DNA of 32,551 nt from DASXSB01 sp036506275 (GTDB taxonomy: Bacteria; Methylomirabilota; Methylomirabilia; Rokubacteriales; CSP1-6): positions 1-32,551 of the forward strand of contig DASXSB010000076.1 in assembly GCA_036506275.1 (NCBI GenBank), written 5' to 3'. Below are positions 1-7,873 of the stretch, piece by piece. The notes beneath the pieces were generated by a model. That model was not told the DNA's origin and did not search any database. It was given only the letters and a program-made list of their open reading frames with translations. Numbering within the stretch: position 1 is the first letter of the stretch; each line of letters begins with the position of its first letter. Made by a program: the position numbers and the translations under genes.

Positions 1-63
1 CTTCATCGTCGTGTTGCGAAGGACCTGGAAGAGTGCCGCCGCCAGCGCCAGCGTCACCCACAC
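1..63 (-). CDS. EamA/DMT-like transporter, N-terminal fragment
   Basis: Only the first 21 codons are in the window, and the gene runs off the left edge. It starts at a GTG (63-61), with a GAGGTGA Shine-Dalgarno about 7 nt upstream that overlaps the stop of the alcohol dehydrogenase gene. The peptide begins MWVTLALAAALFQVLRNTTM: a hydrophobic first helix followed by a short polar RNTTMK stretch. This looks like the first helix of EamA-type drug/metabolite transporters of the inner membrane. It is the last visible member of the minus-strand run that begins with the acyl-CoA synthetase. The family call rests on 21 residues, so it is tentative; the existence of a gene is better supported by the ribosome binding site and spacing. 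Confidence 0.5.
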   Translation of the reverse strand, partial: MWVTLALAAALFQVLRNTTMK

Positions 64-75
64 GGTCGCGTCACC

Positions 76-1080
76 TCAGGGGACGAGCGCGACTTTGATG
101 GACGCGCGGTCGCGGTGGGCGGCGAACGCGTCGGCGATGGCGGCGAGGGGGAAGCGGTGGGTCACGAGGGGCGCGCCGTGGACGGCGCCGCCGGCGAGGA
201 GCGCCAGCGCCTCGCCGAATTCGTCCTGATAGATCATCGAGCCCGTGATCGTCACCTCGCGGCGCACCACCGAGAAGAATGACACCGTGCTCGGCGCGTG
301 CGGTAGCCCCGTCAGCACGACGCGGCCGCCCGGCCGCACGAGCGCGAGCGCGTGCTCGACGGCCTCCGCCGTTCCCGCCGTCTCCACGACGAGGTCCACG
401 CCTTCGCGACCGGCGAAGCGCCGCGCCGCCACGTCGAGGCCGCCGTCGGCGACGGCGTGGATGGCCTCTGCCCCCAGCCGCCGCGCGAGATCCGCGCGCC
501 GATCGCTTCGCCCCACCGCCAGCACGCGCGCGCCCCGCGCGCGCAGGACCTGGATGGCGAGCAAACCGAGCGTGCCCACGCCGAGCACGGCTGCAGTCTC
601 CGTGCGCGGCGCAAAGCCACGACCGACCGCGCGCGCGACGACGCCGAGGGGCTCGGTGAGGAGGAGATCCTCGTCCGCCACGCTCGCGGGCGCCGGCCAG
701 CAGCAGCGCGACGGCACGCGCGCCGTCTCCGCGAATCCGCCATCCACGTCGATGCCCACCGCCGTGCGCGACAGGCAGAGGTTCCGGTTGCCCTCCGCAC
801 ACAGCGGGCAGACGCCGCAGGAGTAGTTCGGCTCCACCACCACCCGCTGGCCTGGGTGCACACGCGTGACGGCGGAGCCCACCGCGTCCACGGTGCCGAG
901 GAATTCGTGGCCGAGGACGAGCGGATAGCGAACGGGGCGATCGCCGCTCCAGATGCGGACGTCGGTGCCGCAGAGACCGGCCAGGCGCACGCGAACCCGG
1001 ACGTCGTCGGCGCCGAGAGCGGCGGTGGGGCTCGGCTCCACACGAAGATCACGGGGGCCGTGGAGGACGGCCGCGTTCAC
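76..1080 (-). CDS. Zinc-dependent alcohol dehydrogenase (MDR family)
   Basis: 334-residue medium-chain dehydrogenase/reductase oxidising an alcohol or polyol with NAD(P). Catalytic-zinc ligands are visible at C37, H58-E59 and E143 (in TEPLG). The structural-zinc lobe has C88, C91, C94 and C102 with the usual spacing. The Rossmann motif GVGTLG is at 167-172, after the catalytic domain. Full length for the threonine/sorbitol dehydrogenase-like branch. It starts at GTG, 13 nt after the stop of the NodB-like gene, and its stop is 12 nt before the next GTG, so it is co-transcribed. The substrate cannot be read from sequence; the methyltransferase and deacetylase-like neighbours make a sugar or polyol plausible (inference). 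Confidence 0.88.
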   Translation of the reverse strand: MNAAVLHGPRDLRVEPSPTAALGADDVRVRVRLAGLCGTDVRIWSGDRPVRYPLVLGHEFLGTVDAVGSAVTRVHPGQRVVVEPNYSCGVCPLCAEGNRNLCLSRTAVGIDVDGGFAETARVPSRCCWPAPASVADEDLLLTEPLGVVARAVGRGFAPRTETAAVLGVGTLGLLAIQVLRARGARVLAVGRSDRRADLARRLGAEAIHAVADGGLDVAARRFAGREGVDLVVETAGTAEAVEHALALVRPGGRVVLTGLPHAPSTVSFFSVVRREVTITGSMIYQDEFGEALALLAGGAVHGAPLVTHRFPLAAIADAFAAHRDRASIKVALVP

Positions 1081-1093
1081 GAGCGCCGTGCCC

Positions 1094-2302
1094 TCACGTG
1101 GTGACCGCGGTCGTCGCCGCGCGGCCGCGGGCCGGGGCCTCCACGTGAGTCCGATACCTCGGAATCACGTAATCGCGATAGCGATGGGGATCCCCGCTCT
1201 CGCCTGCCTCCGCCGCCTTGATGATGTTGAAGAGCTCGCGGGCGGTGACGTAGTGCAGCCGGAAACCCGGCCGATCGCGATACTCCTTCTCGAGGGTGGC
1301 GTACATGGCGTCGGCCGTACGACCGAGGAGGACCTCGTGGTTGTGGTCCTCGGCCCCATGACAGGACACCTTCACGTAGATCCACTCCGGGCGTCCCTTC
1401 ACGTGGATGTGCTGCGAGACCCAGAGGCGGACCTTGGCGGGGGTGGGCGCGTTGTTGACGTGCACCTCGCCGTTCTCGAGCGTGGGCAGCAGACCGTATT
1501 TCCGGCGGCGGAAGTCGAGCGCGAGCGGTCCCTGGACGATCAGGAGATCGCCGCTCGGCTTCCGGCCCACTTCGACTTCCACCCCGTGCTCGTGCGACTT
1601 CGGCCGCCCGGGCACGTTGCTCGCGTAGTACACGCAGTTGATCAGTCGCGCCTGGCTCTTGGCGGGCGCGGTCGGCAGGCTGAAATCGGCGTAGCACCCC
1701 GTGTCCTTCAGGACGAGGAGCTCTTCGTTCACGCCGCACTTGCCGGGGCCGAGCGCATTGTTGAGCCCCATGTTGCCGTGGATGAAGCCGTACGTCTGGC
1801 GGGGCGGATCCTCCGTGGTCGTCAACGCTCCGTGGCGCGCGAAGCTTCGCACCGCCGTCTCCAGCTTGGCGCGCAACCGCTCGGGAATGTCGAAGGCATG
1901 GTGGAGATGGAGCTCGATCTCACCGTAGCCGCCCGCCGCCAGCTCCCGGAGTCCCTCCAGGCATTCCTCGTCGTACGCTTCCCCCGGGTAGAACCACGTG
2001 TGCTGGGCGGGCACGCCGTCGGAATCCCGGTGCGCGTCGGCCAGCTTCGGATAATCCTCCACCCACGAGCGCATGCGCTCTCGTTCCGCGGCCTTGGTCG
2101 GTCCCGCCAGCGGCTCGAAGTGATCCACGAAGCAGAACATCACGTCCACGGTCTGGCCGACCGGCGGCACGTACCGTGTCTGGAGCCGGCGGCGCACCCA
2201 CGTCCACACCCAGTCCGAAAGATTGCGGCTTCGCACCTCGCGCAGGAGAACGAGAGCGACGCCGACGAGGACGGCGGCGACCACGAGGACGAGCGTGGTC
2301 AT
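1094..2302 (-). CDS. Membrane-anchored NodB-like (polysaccharide deacetylase-like) protein
   Basis: 402 residues. An N-terminal hydrophobic helix (about 3-20) is followed by a basic patch, which points to an inner-membrane anchor with the rest outside. The catalytic-looking part has an acidic/His cluster at D60-H61-F-E63, HTWFYP at 101-106, an HLHH motif at 132-135, and a later IHGN segment. This arrangement resembles the metal-binding strands of the NodB/glycoside deacetylase fold, but I cannot match it to a named family. The start was chosen at ATG 2302 because it overlaps the methyltransferase stop (ATGA); the same frame stays open upstream, but only as a shadow of that gene. Function in cell-surface glycan modification is inference. 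Confidence 0.6.
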   Translation of the reverse strand: MTTLVLVVAAVLVGVALVLLREVRSRNLSDWVWTWVRRRLQTRYVPPVGQTVDVMFCFVDHFEPLAGPTKAAERERMRSWVEDYPKLADAHRDSDGVPAQHTWFYPGEAYDEECLEGLRELAAGGYGEIELHLHHAFDIPERLRAKLETAVRSFARHGALTTTEDPPRQTYGFIHGNMGLNNALGPGKCGVNEELLVLKDTGCYADFSLPTAPAKSQARLINCVYYASNVPGRPKSHEHGVEVEVGRKPSGDLLIVQGPLALDFRRRKYGLLPTLENGEVHVNNAPTPAKVRLWVSQHIHVKGRPEWIYVKVSCHGAEDHNHEVLLGRTADAMYATLEKEYRDRPGFRLHYVTARELFNIIKAAEAGESGDPHRYRDYVIPRYRTHVEAPARGRAATTAVTT

Positions 2303-3138
2303 CGGTGTCCCTTGCGGAACACGAACTCGTTGCAGCCGAGGCTCCCCCCTTGCGTGCGCAGCTTGGTGAGGCAGAAGCCGCGCGCGCGGAAGAAATCGAA
2401 GACAGCTTCCGGCTTGGCCACCTCGAACGGATAGCCTCCGATCCAGTCGACCCAGTCGTACCACTTGCTCATGCCGCGCGCGCTCGTGGTGCGCCATGGC
2501 TCCAGCGGATTGCGTCCGTGCACGAGGTCGCCGAGCATGATGCGCGCTTCCCGCACGATCACGACGGGCAGCACGACGAGCGGACGCAGCACGCGCGGGG
2601 AACCGTTGTAGAGCCGCTTCACGGCCGTCCAGCGGCGCGTGATGGCGCCCTGGTCGTTGTAGATGGCGAGGGCGAGTCCCCCGCCGTCGCCGACGAGGGG
2701 GGCGACGTTCTCGAGCGCCTGCCACATGGAGCCGGTGTGGTGCAGGACGCCCCACGAGTAGACGAGGTCGAAGCGGCCGAGGCCAGCCAGGAACTGGCGG
2801 TCGAGCACCGAGCCTTCCTCGACGACCCAGCGCGCGTCCGGCGCGTACTGGCCCTTCAGGTAGCGCGTGCACGCCACCGAATCGGGGTCGTAGTCGAAGG
2901 AATGGACGCGAGCCCCGAGGAGGACAGCGGCCAGGGAGAAGAGTCCGCTCCCGCTCCCCACGTCGAGGAAGCTGCGGCCGTCGAGACGGTCCATCTCGAA
3001 CAACTCGCGGAGCGACGTCTTGGCGGCCTCGATGCGCCGGTCGTCGAGCACCCGCAGGAAATGGCGCCAGTTCTTGCCGAATTCGAAGCGCTGCGCGGAC
3101 TGCACCTCGTCCTGGTGCTGTGAAACCCCGGAGGCCAT
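2299..3138 (-). CDS. Class I SAM-dependent methyltransferase
   Basis: 279 residues. The SAM-binding motif I FLDVGSGSG lies at 58-66, followed by an acidic strand end (SFDYD), a D-x-V-Y-SWGVLHHTG motif IV region, and a C-terminal extension containing GYPFEVAKPEAVFDFF. This matches Methyltransf_11/23-type enzymes, several of which act on glycans or lipids. The start at ATG 3138 is set by a GAGGAGA ribosome binding site 6 nt upstream; an upstream in-frame ATG would lack one. The 95-nt gap before it carries a TATACT box (3189-3184, minus) that could be a -10, but no good -35 was seen. The stop overlaps the next start by 4 nt, so the two are translationally coupled. Confidence 0.82.
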   Translation of the reverse strand: MASGVSQHQDEVQSAQRFEFGKNWRHFLRVLDDRRIEAAKTSLRELFEMDRLDGRSFLDVGSGSGLFSLAAVLLGARVHSFDYDPDSVACTRYLKGQYAPDARWVVEEGSVLDRQFLAGLGRFDLVYSWGVLHHTGSMWQALENVAPLVGDGGGLALAIYNDQGAITRRWTAVKRLYNGSPRVLRPLVVLPVVIVREARIMLGDLVHGRNPLEPWRTTSARGMSKWYDWVDWIGGYPFEVAKPEAVFDFFRARGFCLTKLRTQGGSLGCNEFVFRKGHR

Positions 3139-3233
3139 GCCGTCTCCTCTCGAATGGCCGCGCCCTTCTTGGCGCGTTCGATCAGTATATCCGGAGCGCT
3201 GGCCCGGGACCGCAGCCACGGGGTGCGGCGCGC

Positions 3234-3995
3234 TCAGGCGGCGGAGTGACCGCCGTCCAGGAGCAGGGTCTGGCCGGTCATGAAGTCGGAGGCGGCGGAG
3301 GCGAGGTAGACGGCGAGTGGTCCGATTTCCTCGGGACGGCCGATGCGGCGGGTGGGGATGTCCCGGGTCAGCCGCTCGTTGATGCGCGGGTTTGCGAAGG
3401 CGTCATGGGTCATGTCGGTGGCGAACCAGCCGGGGGCGATGGCGTTCACCTGCACACCATGGCGCGCCCATTCCACCCCGAGCGTCCGCGTGAGCGCGAT
3501 GACCCCACCCTTGCTGGCCGCGTACAGGGCATAGCCCGGCAAGCCCACCACCCCCATCACGGACGCAATGTTCACGATCTTGCCGGAGCGCTGGGCGATC
3601 AGGTGAGACGCCGCCGCCCGGCAGCCGTGAAACACGCCCGTGAGGTTCACGTCGAGGATCGACTGCCACTCCTCCGGGGTCGTCTCCGCAAAGGGCGTCA
3701 CCGTGGCCACGCCGGAGTTGTTGACGACGACGTCGAGCCGCCCCAGCCGCGCGACGGCCTCCTGCATGAGCGCATCCACCTCGTCGTACCGCCGCACGTC
3801 GGTGGGCACCACGAGCGTGCGCACGCCGCGGGTGGCTGCCTGGCGCGCCGTCTCCTCGAGGTCCGGGCGCGAGCGCGCGGCGACGACGACGTCGGCGCCC
3901 TCGGCCGCGTACGCGAGGGCGATGGCGCGGCCCAGTCCGCGGCTGGCGCCCGTCACCACGGCCACCTTGCCGCGTAGCGTCCCGCTCACGACCAC
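3234..3995 (-). CDS. SDR-family NAD(P)-dependent oxidoreductase
   Basis: 253-residue classical short-chain dehydrogenase. The cofactor loop TGASRGLG is at 15-22 and NNSG at 91-94; the catalytic residues are S144, Y157 and K161 (YAASK). The C-terminal MTGQTLLLDGGHS motif is typical of FabG/glucose-dehydrogenase-like members. NNSG replaces the usual NNAG. The start is GTG at 3995, with a second in-frame GTG two codons later; neither has a clear Shine-Dalgarno. It lies 6 nt after the acyl-CoA synthetase stop, so the two form an operon. The substrate is probably a 3-hydroxyacyl or 3-oxoacyl thioester, judging only from the neighbour. Confidence 0.85.
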   Translation of the reverse strand: MVVSGTLRGKVAVVTGASRGLGRAIALAYAAEGADVVVAARSRPDLEETARQAATRGVRTLVVPTDVRRYDEVDALMQEAVARLGRLDVVVNNSGVATVTPFAETTPEEWQSILDVNLTGVFHGCRAAASHLIAQRSGKIVNIASVMGVVGLPGYALYAASKGGVIALTRTLGVEWARHGVQVNAIAPGWFATDMTHDAFANPRINERLTRDIPTRRIGRPEEIGPLAVYLASAASDFMTGQTLLLDGGHSAA

Positions 3996-4001
3996 CGATG
4001 C

Positions 4002-5798
4002 TCAGCGATAGAGGTCGTCGATCACGGAGCGATACTTCTCCGCGACCACCTTGCGCTTCACCTTCAGCGTCGGCGTCAGCTCGCCGCCGTCCTGCGTGAA
4101 GTCGGCCGGGAGCACCGCGAACTTCTTGATCTTGGCGTACGACTGGAGCTGGGTGTTCTTCTCCTCCACGGTGCGCCCCACGCGCTCCATGACCTTGGGA
4201 TGGCGCGCGAGCCCCGCCGCGTCGGTGGTGAGGATCCCCTGCTCGCGCGCGAACTTGCCGAGCTCGTCGGGATTCACGGTCACGAGGGCGACGGGATAGG
4301 GACGGCGATCACCGTACACCATGACCTGGCTGATGAACGGATCGGCCTTCAGCATGTTCTCGATGTTCTGGGGCGCGATGTTCATGCCGCCCGCGGTGAC
4401 GATGAGGTCCTTCTTTCGGTCGGTGATGAAGAGAAAGCCGTCCGCATCGATGCGCCCGATGTCGCCGGTGTGGAACCACCCGTCGGGCGTGAAGACGTCG
4501 GCCGTGGCCTGCGGCTGCTTGAAGTAGCCGCGGGTGGCGACGTTCGGTCCCTTCACGAGGATCTCGCCGTCCGACGCGATCTTGAGATCGACGCCGGGCA
4601 ACGGCTGACCCACCGAGCCGAACTTGAAGCGCGTGGGCCGGTTGAAGGTGCCCACGGGACACGTCTCCGTGAGCCCATACCCCTCGAGGATGAGGATGCC
4701 GGCGGCATGGAAGAACTCGGCGATGTCGCGCGCGAGCGGCGCCCCGCCGGAAACCGCCCACTGCAGGCGCCCTCCGAGGGCGGCGTGGAGCTTGGCGAAC
4801 ACGAGCTTGTGGGCGAGGCGGCGCTTCAATTCGAGCGCGGGTGGAATCGGCTTGCCCTCCTGCTGGAGACGGCTCACCTGGCGGCCGACGCCGATCGCCC
4901 ACCGGAAGATCTTCTGCTTCAGCGGCGAGCCCGCCTCCACGCCCGCGAGGACTTTCGCGTAGACCTTCTCGAAGACGCGCGGCACGCTGCAGATGAAGTG
5001 CGGGCGCACCTCGCGGAGGTTCTCCGGCATCTTGTCGAGGCTCTCCGCGAAGGCAGTGGTGAGGCCTTCGTGCACGCCGAGAAACGATTCGAGCCGTCCG
5101 AACGAGTGCGCGAGCGGCAGGAACAGCAGGTGCGTCCACCCCGGCGTCACCGGTGTCGTCTCCCCGCTCGCCCGCAGCGCCGCCACGTGATTGCGATGCG
5201 TCTGCACCACGCCTTTCGGGGGGCCCGTCGTGCCCGACGTGTAGACGAGGGTCGCGATGTCGTCGGACGCGGTGGAGGCAACACGCTCGGCGAGGGTGCT
5301 CTTGTGCGCGGACTCCTGCTCGCGGCCGAGACGCCGGAGCGTCCCCCACGTCATGACGGACTTCGGCGGTTGCGGAGCGTCATAGCCCGTGATGACGACG
5401 ATGCTGTCGAGCCGCGGCATCTCCGCCCGCACCTCCAGCGCTTTCGCGAGCTGGGCGGGGTCTTCCACGATGAGCGTGCGGGCCCCCGAATCGTTGACGA
5501 CGTAGGCGATGAGGTCGGGGGGATAGGTCGGATAGATCGGCACCGTGACGCAGCCCGCGCTCATGATCGCGAAGTCGGCGTGCACCCACTCCGCGCGGCT
5601 CGTGGACAGGAGCGCGACGGCGTCGCCCTTCTCGCGCCCGAGGGCGATCAGGCCCAGCGCGACCTCGCGCACGGCGTCGCCGACCTGCTGCCACGTGAGC
5701 GCGGCCCACGCGCCCTGTTGCTTCGTCTGCTGGGCGGGCTGGTCCCCCGACTTCTCGACTCGGCTCCAGAACACCCGAGGCAGCGTGTCTTCCGCCAT
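4002..5798 (-). CDS. Long-chain acyl-CoA synthetase (AMP-forming)
   Basis: 598-residue ANL-superfamily ligase that activates a fatty acid to acyl-AMP and then acyl-CoA. Motifs in order: P-loop YTSGTTGPPKG (186-196), YGLTET (374-379), GWFHTGD (440-446) and the hinge DRKKDLIVTAGG (460-471). Length and motif spelling fit the FadD15/FACL type (about 600 residues) rather than the 550-residue FadD type. The ATG follows a GGGGAGG ribosome binding site. It is the first gene of the leftward run and diverges from the phasin gene, sharing a 209-nt intergenic region. It likely supplies acyl-CoA to beta-oxidation and thus to the nearby PHA genes. Confidence 0.9.
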   Translation of the reverse strand: MAEDTLPRVFWSRVEKSGDQPAQQTKQQGAWAALTWQQVGDAVREVALGLIALGREKGDAVALLSTSRAEWVHADFAIMSAGCVTVPIYPTYPPDLIAYVVNDSGARTLIVEDPAQLAKALEVRAEMPRLDSIVVITGYDAPQPPKSVMTWGTLRRLGREQESAHKSTLAERVASTASDDIATLVYTSGTTGPPKGVVQTHRNHVAALRASGETTPVTPGWTHLLFLPLAHSFGRLESFLGVHEGLTTAFAESLDKMPENLREVRPHFICSVPRVFEKVYAKVLAGVEAGSPLKQKIFRWAIGVGRQVSRLQQEGKPIPPALELKRRLAHKLVFAKLHAALGGRLQWAVSGGAPLARDIAEFFHAAGILILEGYGLTETCPVGTFNRPTRFKFGSVGQPLPGVDLKIASDGEILVKGPNVATRGYFKQPQATADVFTPDGWFHTGDIGRIDADGFLFITDRKKDLIVTAGGMNIAPQNIENMLKADPFISQVMVYGDRRPYPVALVTVNPDELGKFAREQGILTTDAAGLARHPKVMERVGRTVEEKNTQLQSYAKIKKFAVLPADFTQDGGELTPTLKVKRKVVAEKYRSVIDDLYR

Positions 5799-5906
5799 GG
5801 CTTCCCTCCCCCTGACGGCGGTCCGGACCCCGGACGCCCAGAAAGTGAGCGTACTCAGCGACTTCCAGACATACCACGCGCGGCTTGACGCACTGCACGA
5901 AACTAT

Positions 5907-5935
5907 TTGCGATCCGTGACGCGAAGCGTTATAGT
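5907..5935 (+). promoter_or_regulatory. Candidate sigma-70-type promoter of the phasin gene
   Basis: TTGCGA (5907-5912) and TATAGT (5930-5935) are separated by exactly 17 nt. The -35 matches 4 of 6 consensus bases and the -10 matches 5 of 6. A start about 7 nt downstream would give a leader of roughly 65 nt before the phasin ATG at 6008. Found by eye, not tested. Confidence 0.5.
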
Positions 5936-6007
5936 GCTCCCCGTGGAGGGCAACACCCTATGACGAAACGACCGACGAGCCCGGGACGCCTGGGCGAGGA
6001 GAAATCG

Positions 6008-6454
6008 ATGAGCGACACGGCCAAGACACAGGAGCAGATGAACCAGTTCGCGGGCAAGGCGGTGGAGGCGATGACGCTGTGGGCGGACGTCAACCAGCGC
6101 GTGCTGCGCGAGATGACGGAGCTGGCGGCAGGAACCGCCAAGGAAGGCGTCCGCCTCTATGCGGAGCTCCAGCAGGGCGCGATCGATGCCATGCGGGACT
6201 CGCACGCGGTGACGCTCAGGTGGCAGGAGTCGTGGCAGCACGGCGCCAAGGATCCGGTTCTCTGGTACCAGAAAGCGCTGGCCGAGGGCGTGGAGACGAC
6301 GCAGAAGCTCTTCCGGTACGTCGAGGGCAACGTGCAGGCGGTCGCGCGGAGCGCGGAGCGGCTGCAGGCCTCGACGGAGAAATCCGGCAAGGAGATCCAG
6401 GAGACGGTGGGCGCGCTCGCGACCAAGATGAAGGACGTGTACGCCCAGAACTGA
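6008..6454 (+). CDS. Phasin family protein
   Basis: 148 residues, almost entirely predicted alpha-helix with amphipathic heptads: an N-terminal MNQFAGKAVEAMTLWADVNQ segment, a middle helix rich in W, Q and E, and a C-terminal SAERLQAS...EIQETVGALATKMK helix. Phasins coat polyhydroxyalkanoate granules and this layout and length fit them. The start at ATG 6008 was chosen because GAGGAGA lies 5-6 nt upstream; an in-frame ATG at 5960 lacks a comparable site. It has its own candidate promoter and ends before a strong hairpin facing phaR. Assignment rests on helix character and on the surrounding PHA genes rather than on a catalytic motif. Confidence 0.78.
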   Translation: MSDTAKTQEQMNQFAGKAVEAMTLWADVNQRVLREMTELAAGTAKEGVRLYAELQQGAIDAMRDSHAVTLRWQESWQHGAKDPVLWYQKALAEGVETTQKLFRYVEGNVQAVARSAERLQASTEKSGKEIQETVGALATKMKDVYAQN

Positions 6455-6476
6455 GCGTCCCCGCTCCGTGTGCAAG

Positions 6477-6505
6477 CGACGGCCCGGCCCTCCGCCGGGC
6501 CGTCG
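6477..6505. terminator. Bidirectional hairpin between phasin and phaR
   Basis: A 12-bp perfect stem: CGACGGCCCGGC (6477-6488), a CCTCC loop, and GCCGGGCCGTCG (6494-6505). It lies between the converging phasin (+, stop at 6454) and phaR (-, stop at 6506-6508) genes, and so serves either strand. A T-rich tail is weak on the plus side (TCATTT), so termination may be inefficient or factor-assisted. Confidence 0.65.
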
Positions 6506-7018
6506 TCATTTCACCTCGCTCTTCCGTTTCTCGAGGCGCTCCTCGAGCGAGCGTAGCCGTTCGCGCAGCGTCGCCACTTCTTCGCGCAGCTTCTCCGCTT
6601 CCCGCGGGCGCTCGCTCTCCGCCTCCGCCTCGCGCCGCGGTTCCGGACGCGGCGTCACCGCTCCCCACCCCGCCCGCGACGCCCAGTCCCGGAACACGCG
6701 ATCCATCTCGCGCTGGCTCGAGATCACGCCCTCCAGGCTCGAGCGCATCGAGCGCTGGACGAAGTCCTGCCAGGCTTCGCCGTGCTTGATGAGCTGGTGC
6801 AGGAAGGCGGAAGGAAGCGTGGCGCGATGGTTGCGCTCGTTCTCGAGGATGATCTGGGTGAGGGTGACGGACGTCAGATCCTCGCCCGACGCCGCATCCA
6901 CGACCGACATTTCCTTGCCGGCGCGGATCATCTCCTCGATCTCTTCGAGCGTGACGTAGCGGCTTTCCTGAGTGTCGTACAGCTTCCGGTTGGAATAGCG
7001 CTTGATGACGTACGCCAT
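6506..7018 (-). CDS. phaR: Polyhydroxyalkanoate synthesis regulator PhaR
   Basis: 170 residues. The N-terminal PHB/PHA accumulation regulator DNA-binding domain is unmistakable: MAYVIKRYSNRKLYDTQESR, then YVTLEEIEEMI, then TSVTLTQIILE (about 1-65). A helical middle part follows, then a Glu/Arg-rich coiled coil (about 135-170, EKLREEVATLRERLRSLEER) that probably mediates oligomerisation or granule binding. PhaR represses phasin and its own gene and is titrated onto nascent PHA granules (family knowledge). The start at ATG 7018 follows GGGAGG about 8 nt upstream. It converges on the phasin gene and diverges from the reductase gene, as expected of a local regulator. Confidence 0.9.
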   Translation of the reverse strand: MAYVIKRYSNRKLYDTQESRYVTLEEIEEMIRAGKEMSVVDAASGEDLTSVTLTQIILENERNHRATLPSAFLHQLIKHGEAWQDFVQRSMRSSLEGVISSQREMDRVFRDWASRAGWGAVTPRPEPRREAEAESERPREAEKLREEVATLRERLRSLEERLEKRKSEVK

Positions 7019-7046
7019 GCGATGCCTCCCACCGTCTCGCGTGCGG

Positions 7047-7096
7047 AGTCTAACACCGCGCGTCAAGGCCGACAAGACGGGGCGGCGTGCTACACT
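7047..7096. promoter_or_regulatory. Candidate overlapping divergent promoters, phaR and acetoacetyl-CoA reductase
   Basis: Minus strand: TTGTCG (7075-7070), a 17-nt spacer, TAGACT (7052-7047) reading into phaR. Plus strand: CCGACA (7069-7074), a 16-nt spacer, TACACT (7091-7096; preceded by TGC, an extended -10) reading into the reductase. The two -35 elements occupy the same bases, so the two genes could compete for polymerase. Motif matches are 4-5 of 6; assignment by eye. Confidence 0.35.
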
Positions 7097-7129
7097 GGCC
7101 GCCTTCCATCTCGCCGCAGGAGGAATTTC

Positions 7130-7873
7130 ATGAAGCTCAAGGGACGGACCGCCGTCGTCACCGGCGGGTCCCGTGGAATTGGACGCGCGATCGCGATCGC
7201 GCTCGCCGAAGAAGGCGCCGACGTCGCCGTCAACTACGTCTCCAGCGAGAAGGCGGCCCGTGACGTGGTGGAGCACATCGGCAAGATGGGTCGGCGCTCG
7301 ATCCTCGCCCAGGCCGACGTGGGCGATTATCCGGACACGTTCCGGATGGCGCAGGAAATCCTGCGCGAGTTTGGCCACGTCGACATCCTCGTCAACAACG
7401 CCGGCGTCAACTCCGACAAGACGTTCGTCAAGATGGACCACGCGTCGTGGCGGAAGGTGCTCGGCATCAACCTGGACGGCGTCTTCAACTGCACGAAGGT
7501 CTTCATCGACCAGATGCTGAAGCAGAACTACGGGCGGGTCGTGAACATCACGTCCGTCATCGGCCAGATCGGGAACTTCGGCCAGGCCAACTACGCGGCG
7601 TCGAAGGCGGGGGTGGCGGCGTTCACGAAGTCGCTCGCGAAGGAGCTCGCCGGCAAGGGAGTCACCGTCAACGCGGTGGCGCCGGGCTTCATCGAGACGG
7701 AGATGGTCGAGAGCATTCCGGAAAAAGTGCGGAATCGGCTGCTGGAGCAGATCCCGCTCAAGCGCTTCGGGACGGCGGCGGAAGTCGCGCGGGCGGTGGT
7801 CTACATCGTCTCCGGCGACGGCGACTACATCACCGGCGCCGAGCTATCGATCAACGGCGGCCTCCTGATGTGA
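7130..7873 (+). CDS. Acetoacetyl-CoA reductase / 3-oxoacyl-ACP reductase (PhaB/FabG type)
   Basis: 247-residue SDR that reduces 3-oxoacyl thioesters to (R)-3-hydroxyacyl thioesters with NADPH. TGGSRGIG (11-18), NNAG (89-92), S142, Y155 and K159 are intact. The segment ITSVIGQIGNFGQANYAASKAG and the C-terminus ITGAELSINGGLLM look like PhaB enzymes. Context (phasin, PhaR, PhaC) favours the PHA role: making (R)-3-hydroxybutyryl-CoA for the synthase. The start is ATG 7130 with a perfect AGGAGGA site 6 nt upstream. The last 23 bp overlap the 3' end of the convergent MaoC gene. A FabG role in lipid synthesis cannot be excluded. Confidence 0.85.
   Translation: MKLKGRTAVVTGGSRGIGRAIAIALAEEGADVAVNYVSSEKAARDVVEHIGKMGRRSILAQADVGDYPDTFRMAQEILREFGHVDILVNNAGVNSDKTFVKMDHASWRKVLGINLDGVFNCTKVFIDQMLKQNYGRVVNITSVIGQIGNFGQANYAASKAGVAAFTKSLAKELAGKGVTVNAVAPGFIETEMVESIPEKVRNRLLEQIPLKRFGTAAEVARAVVYIVSGDGDYITGAELSINGGLLM

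Noticed and set aside
341..346. ENGLG (residues 342-346 of the CoA-transferase) as the catalytic SENG motif; position given as residues.
   Set aside because: It precedes the beta domain and lacks the Ser. AETGMIGY at 406-413 sits at the right distance.
2303..2872. N-terminal extension that would make the NodB-like protein 592 residues.
   Set aside because: It lies wholly within the methyltransferase gene in another frame and is low-complexity. ATG 2302 gives a membrane helix and the ATGA overlap.
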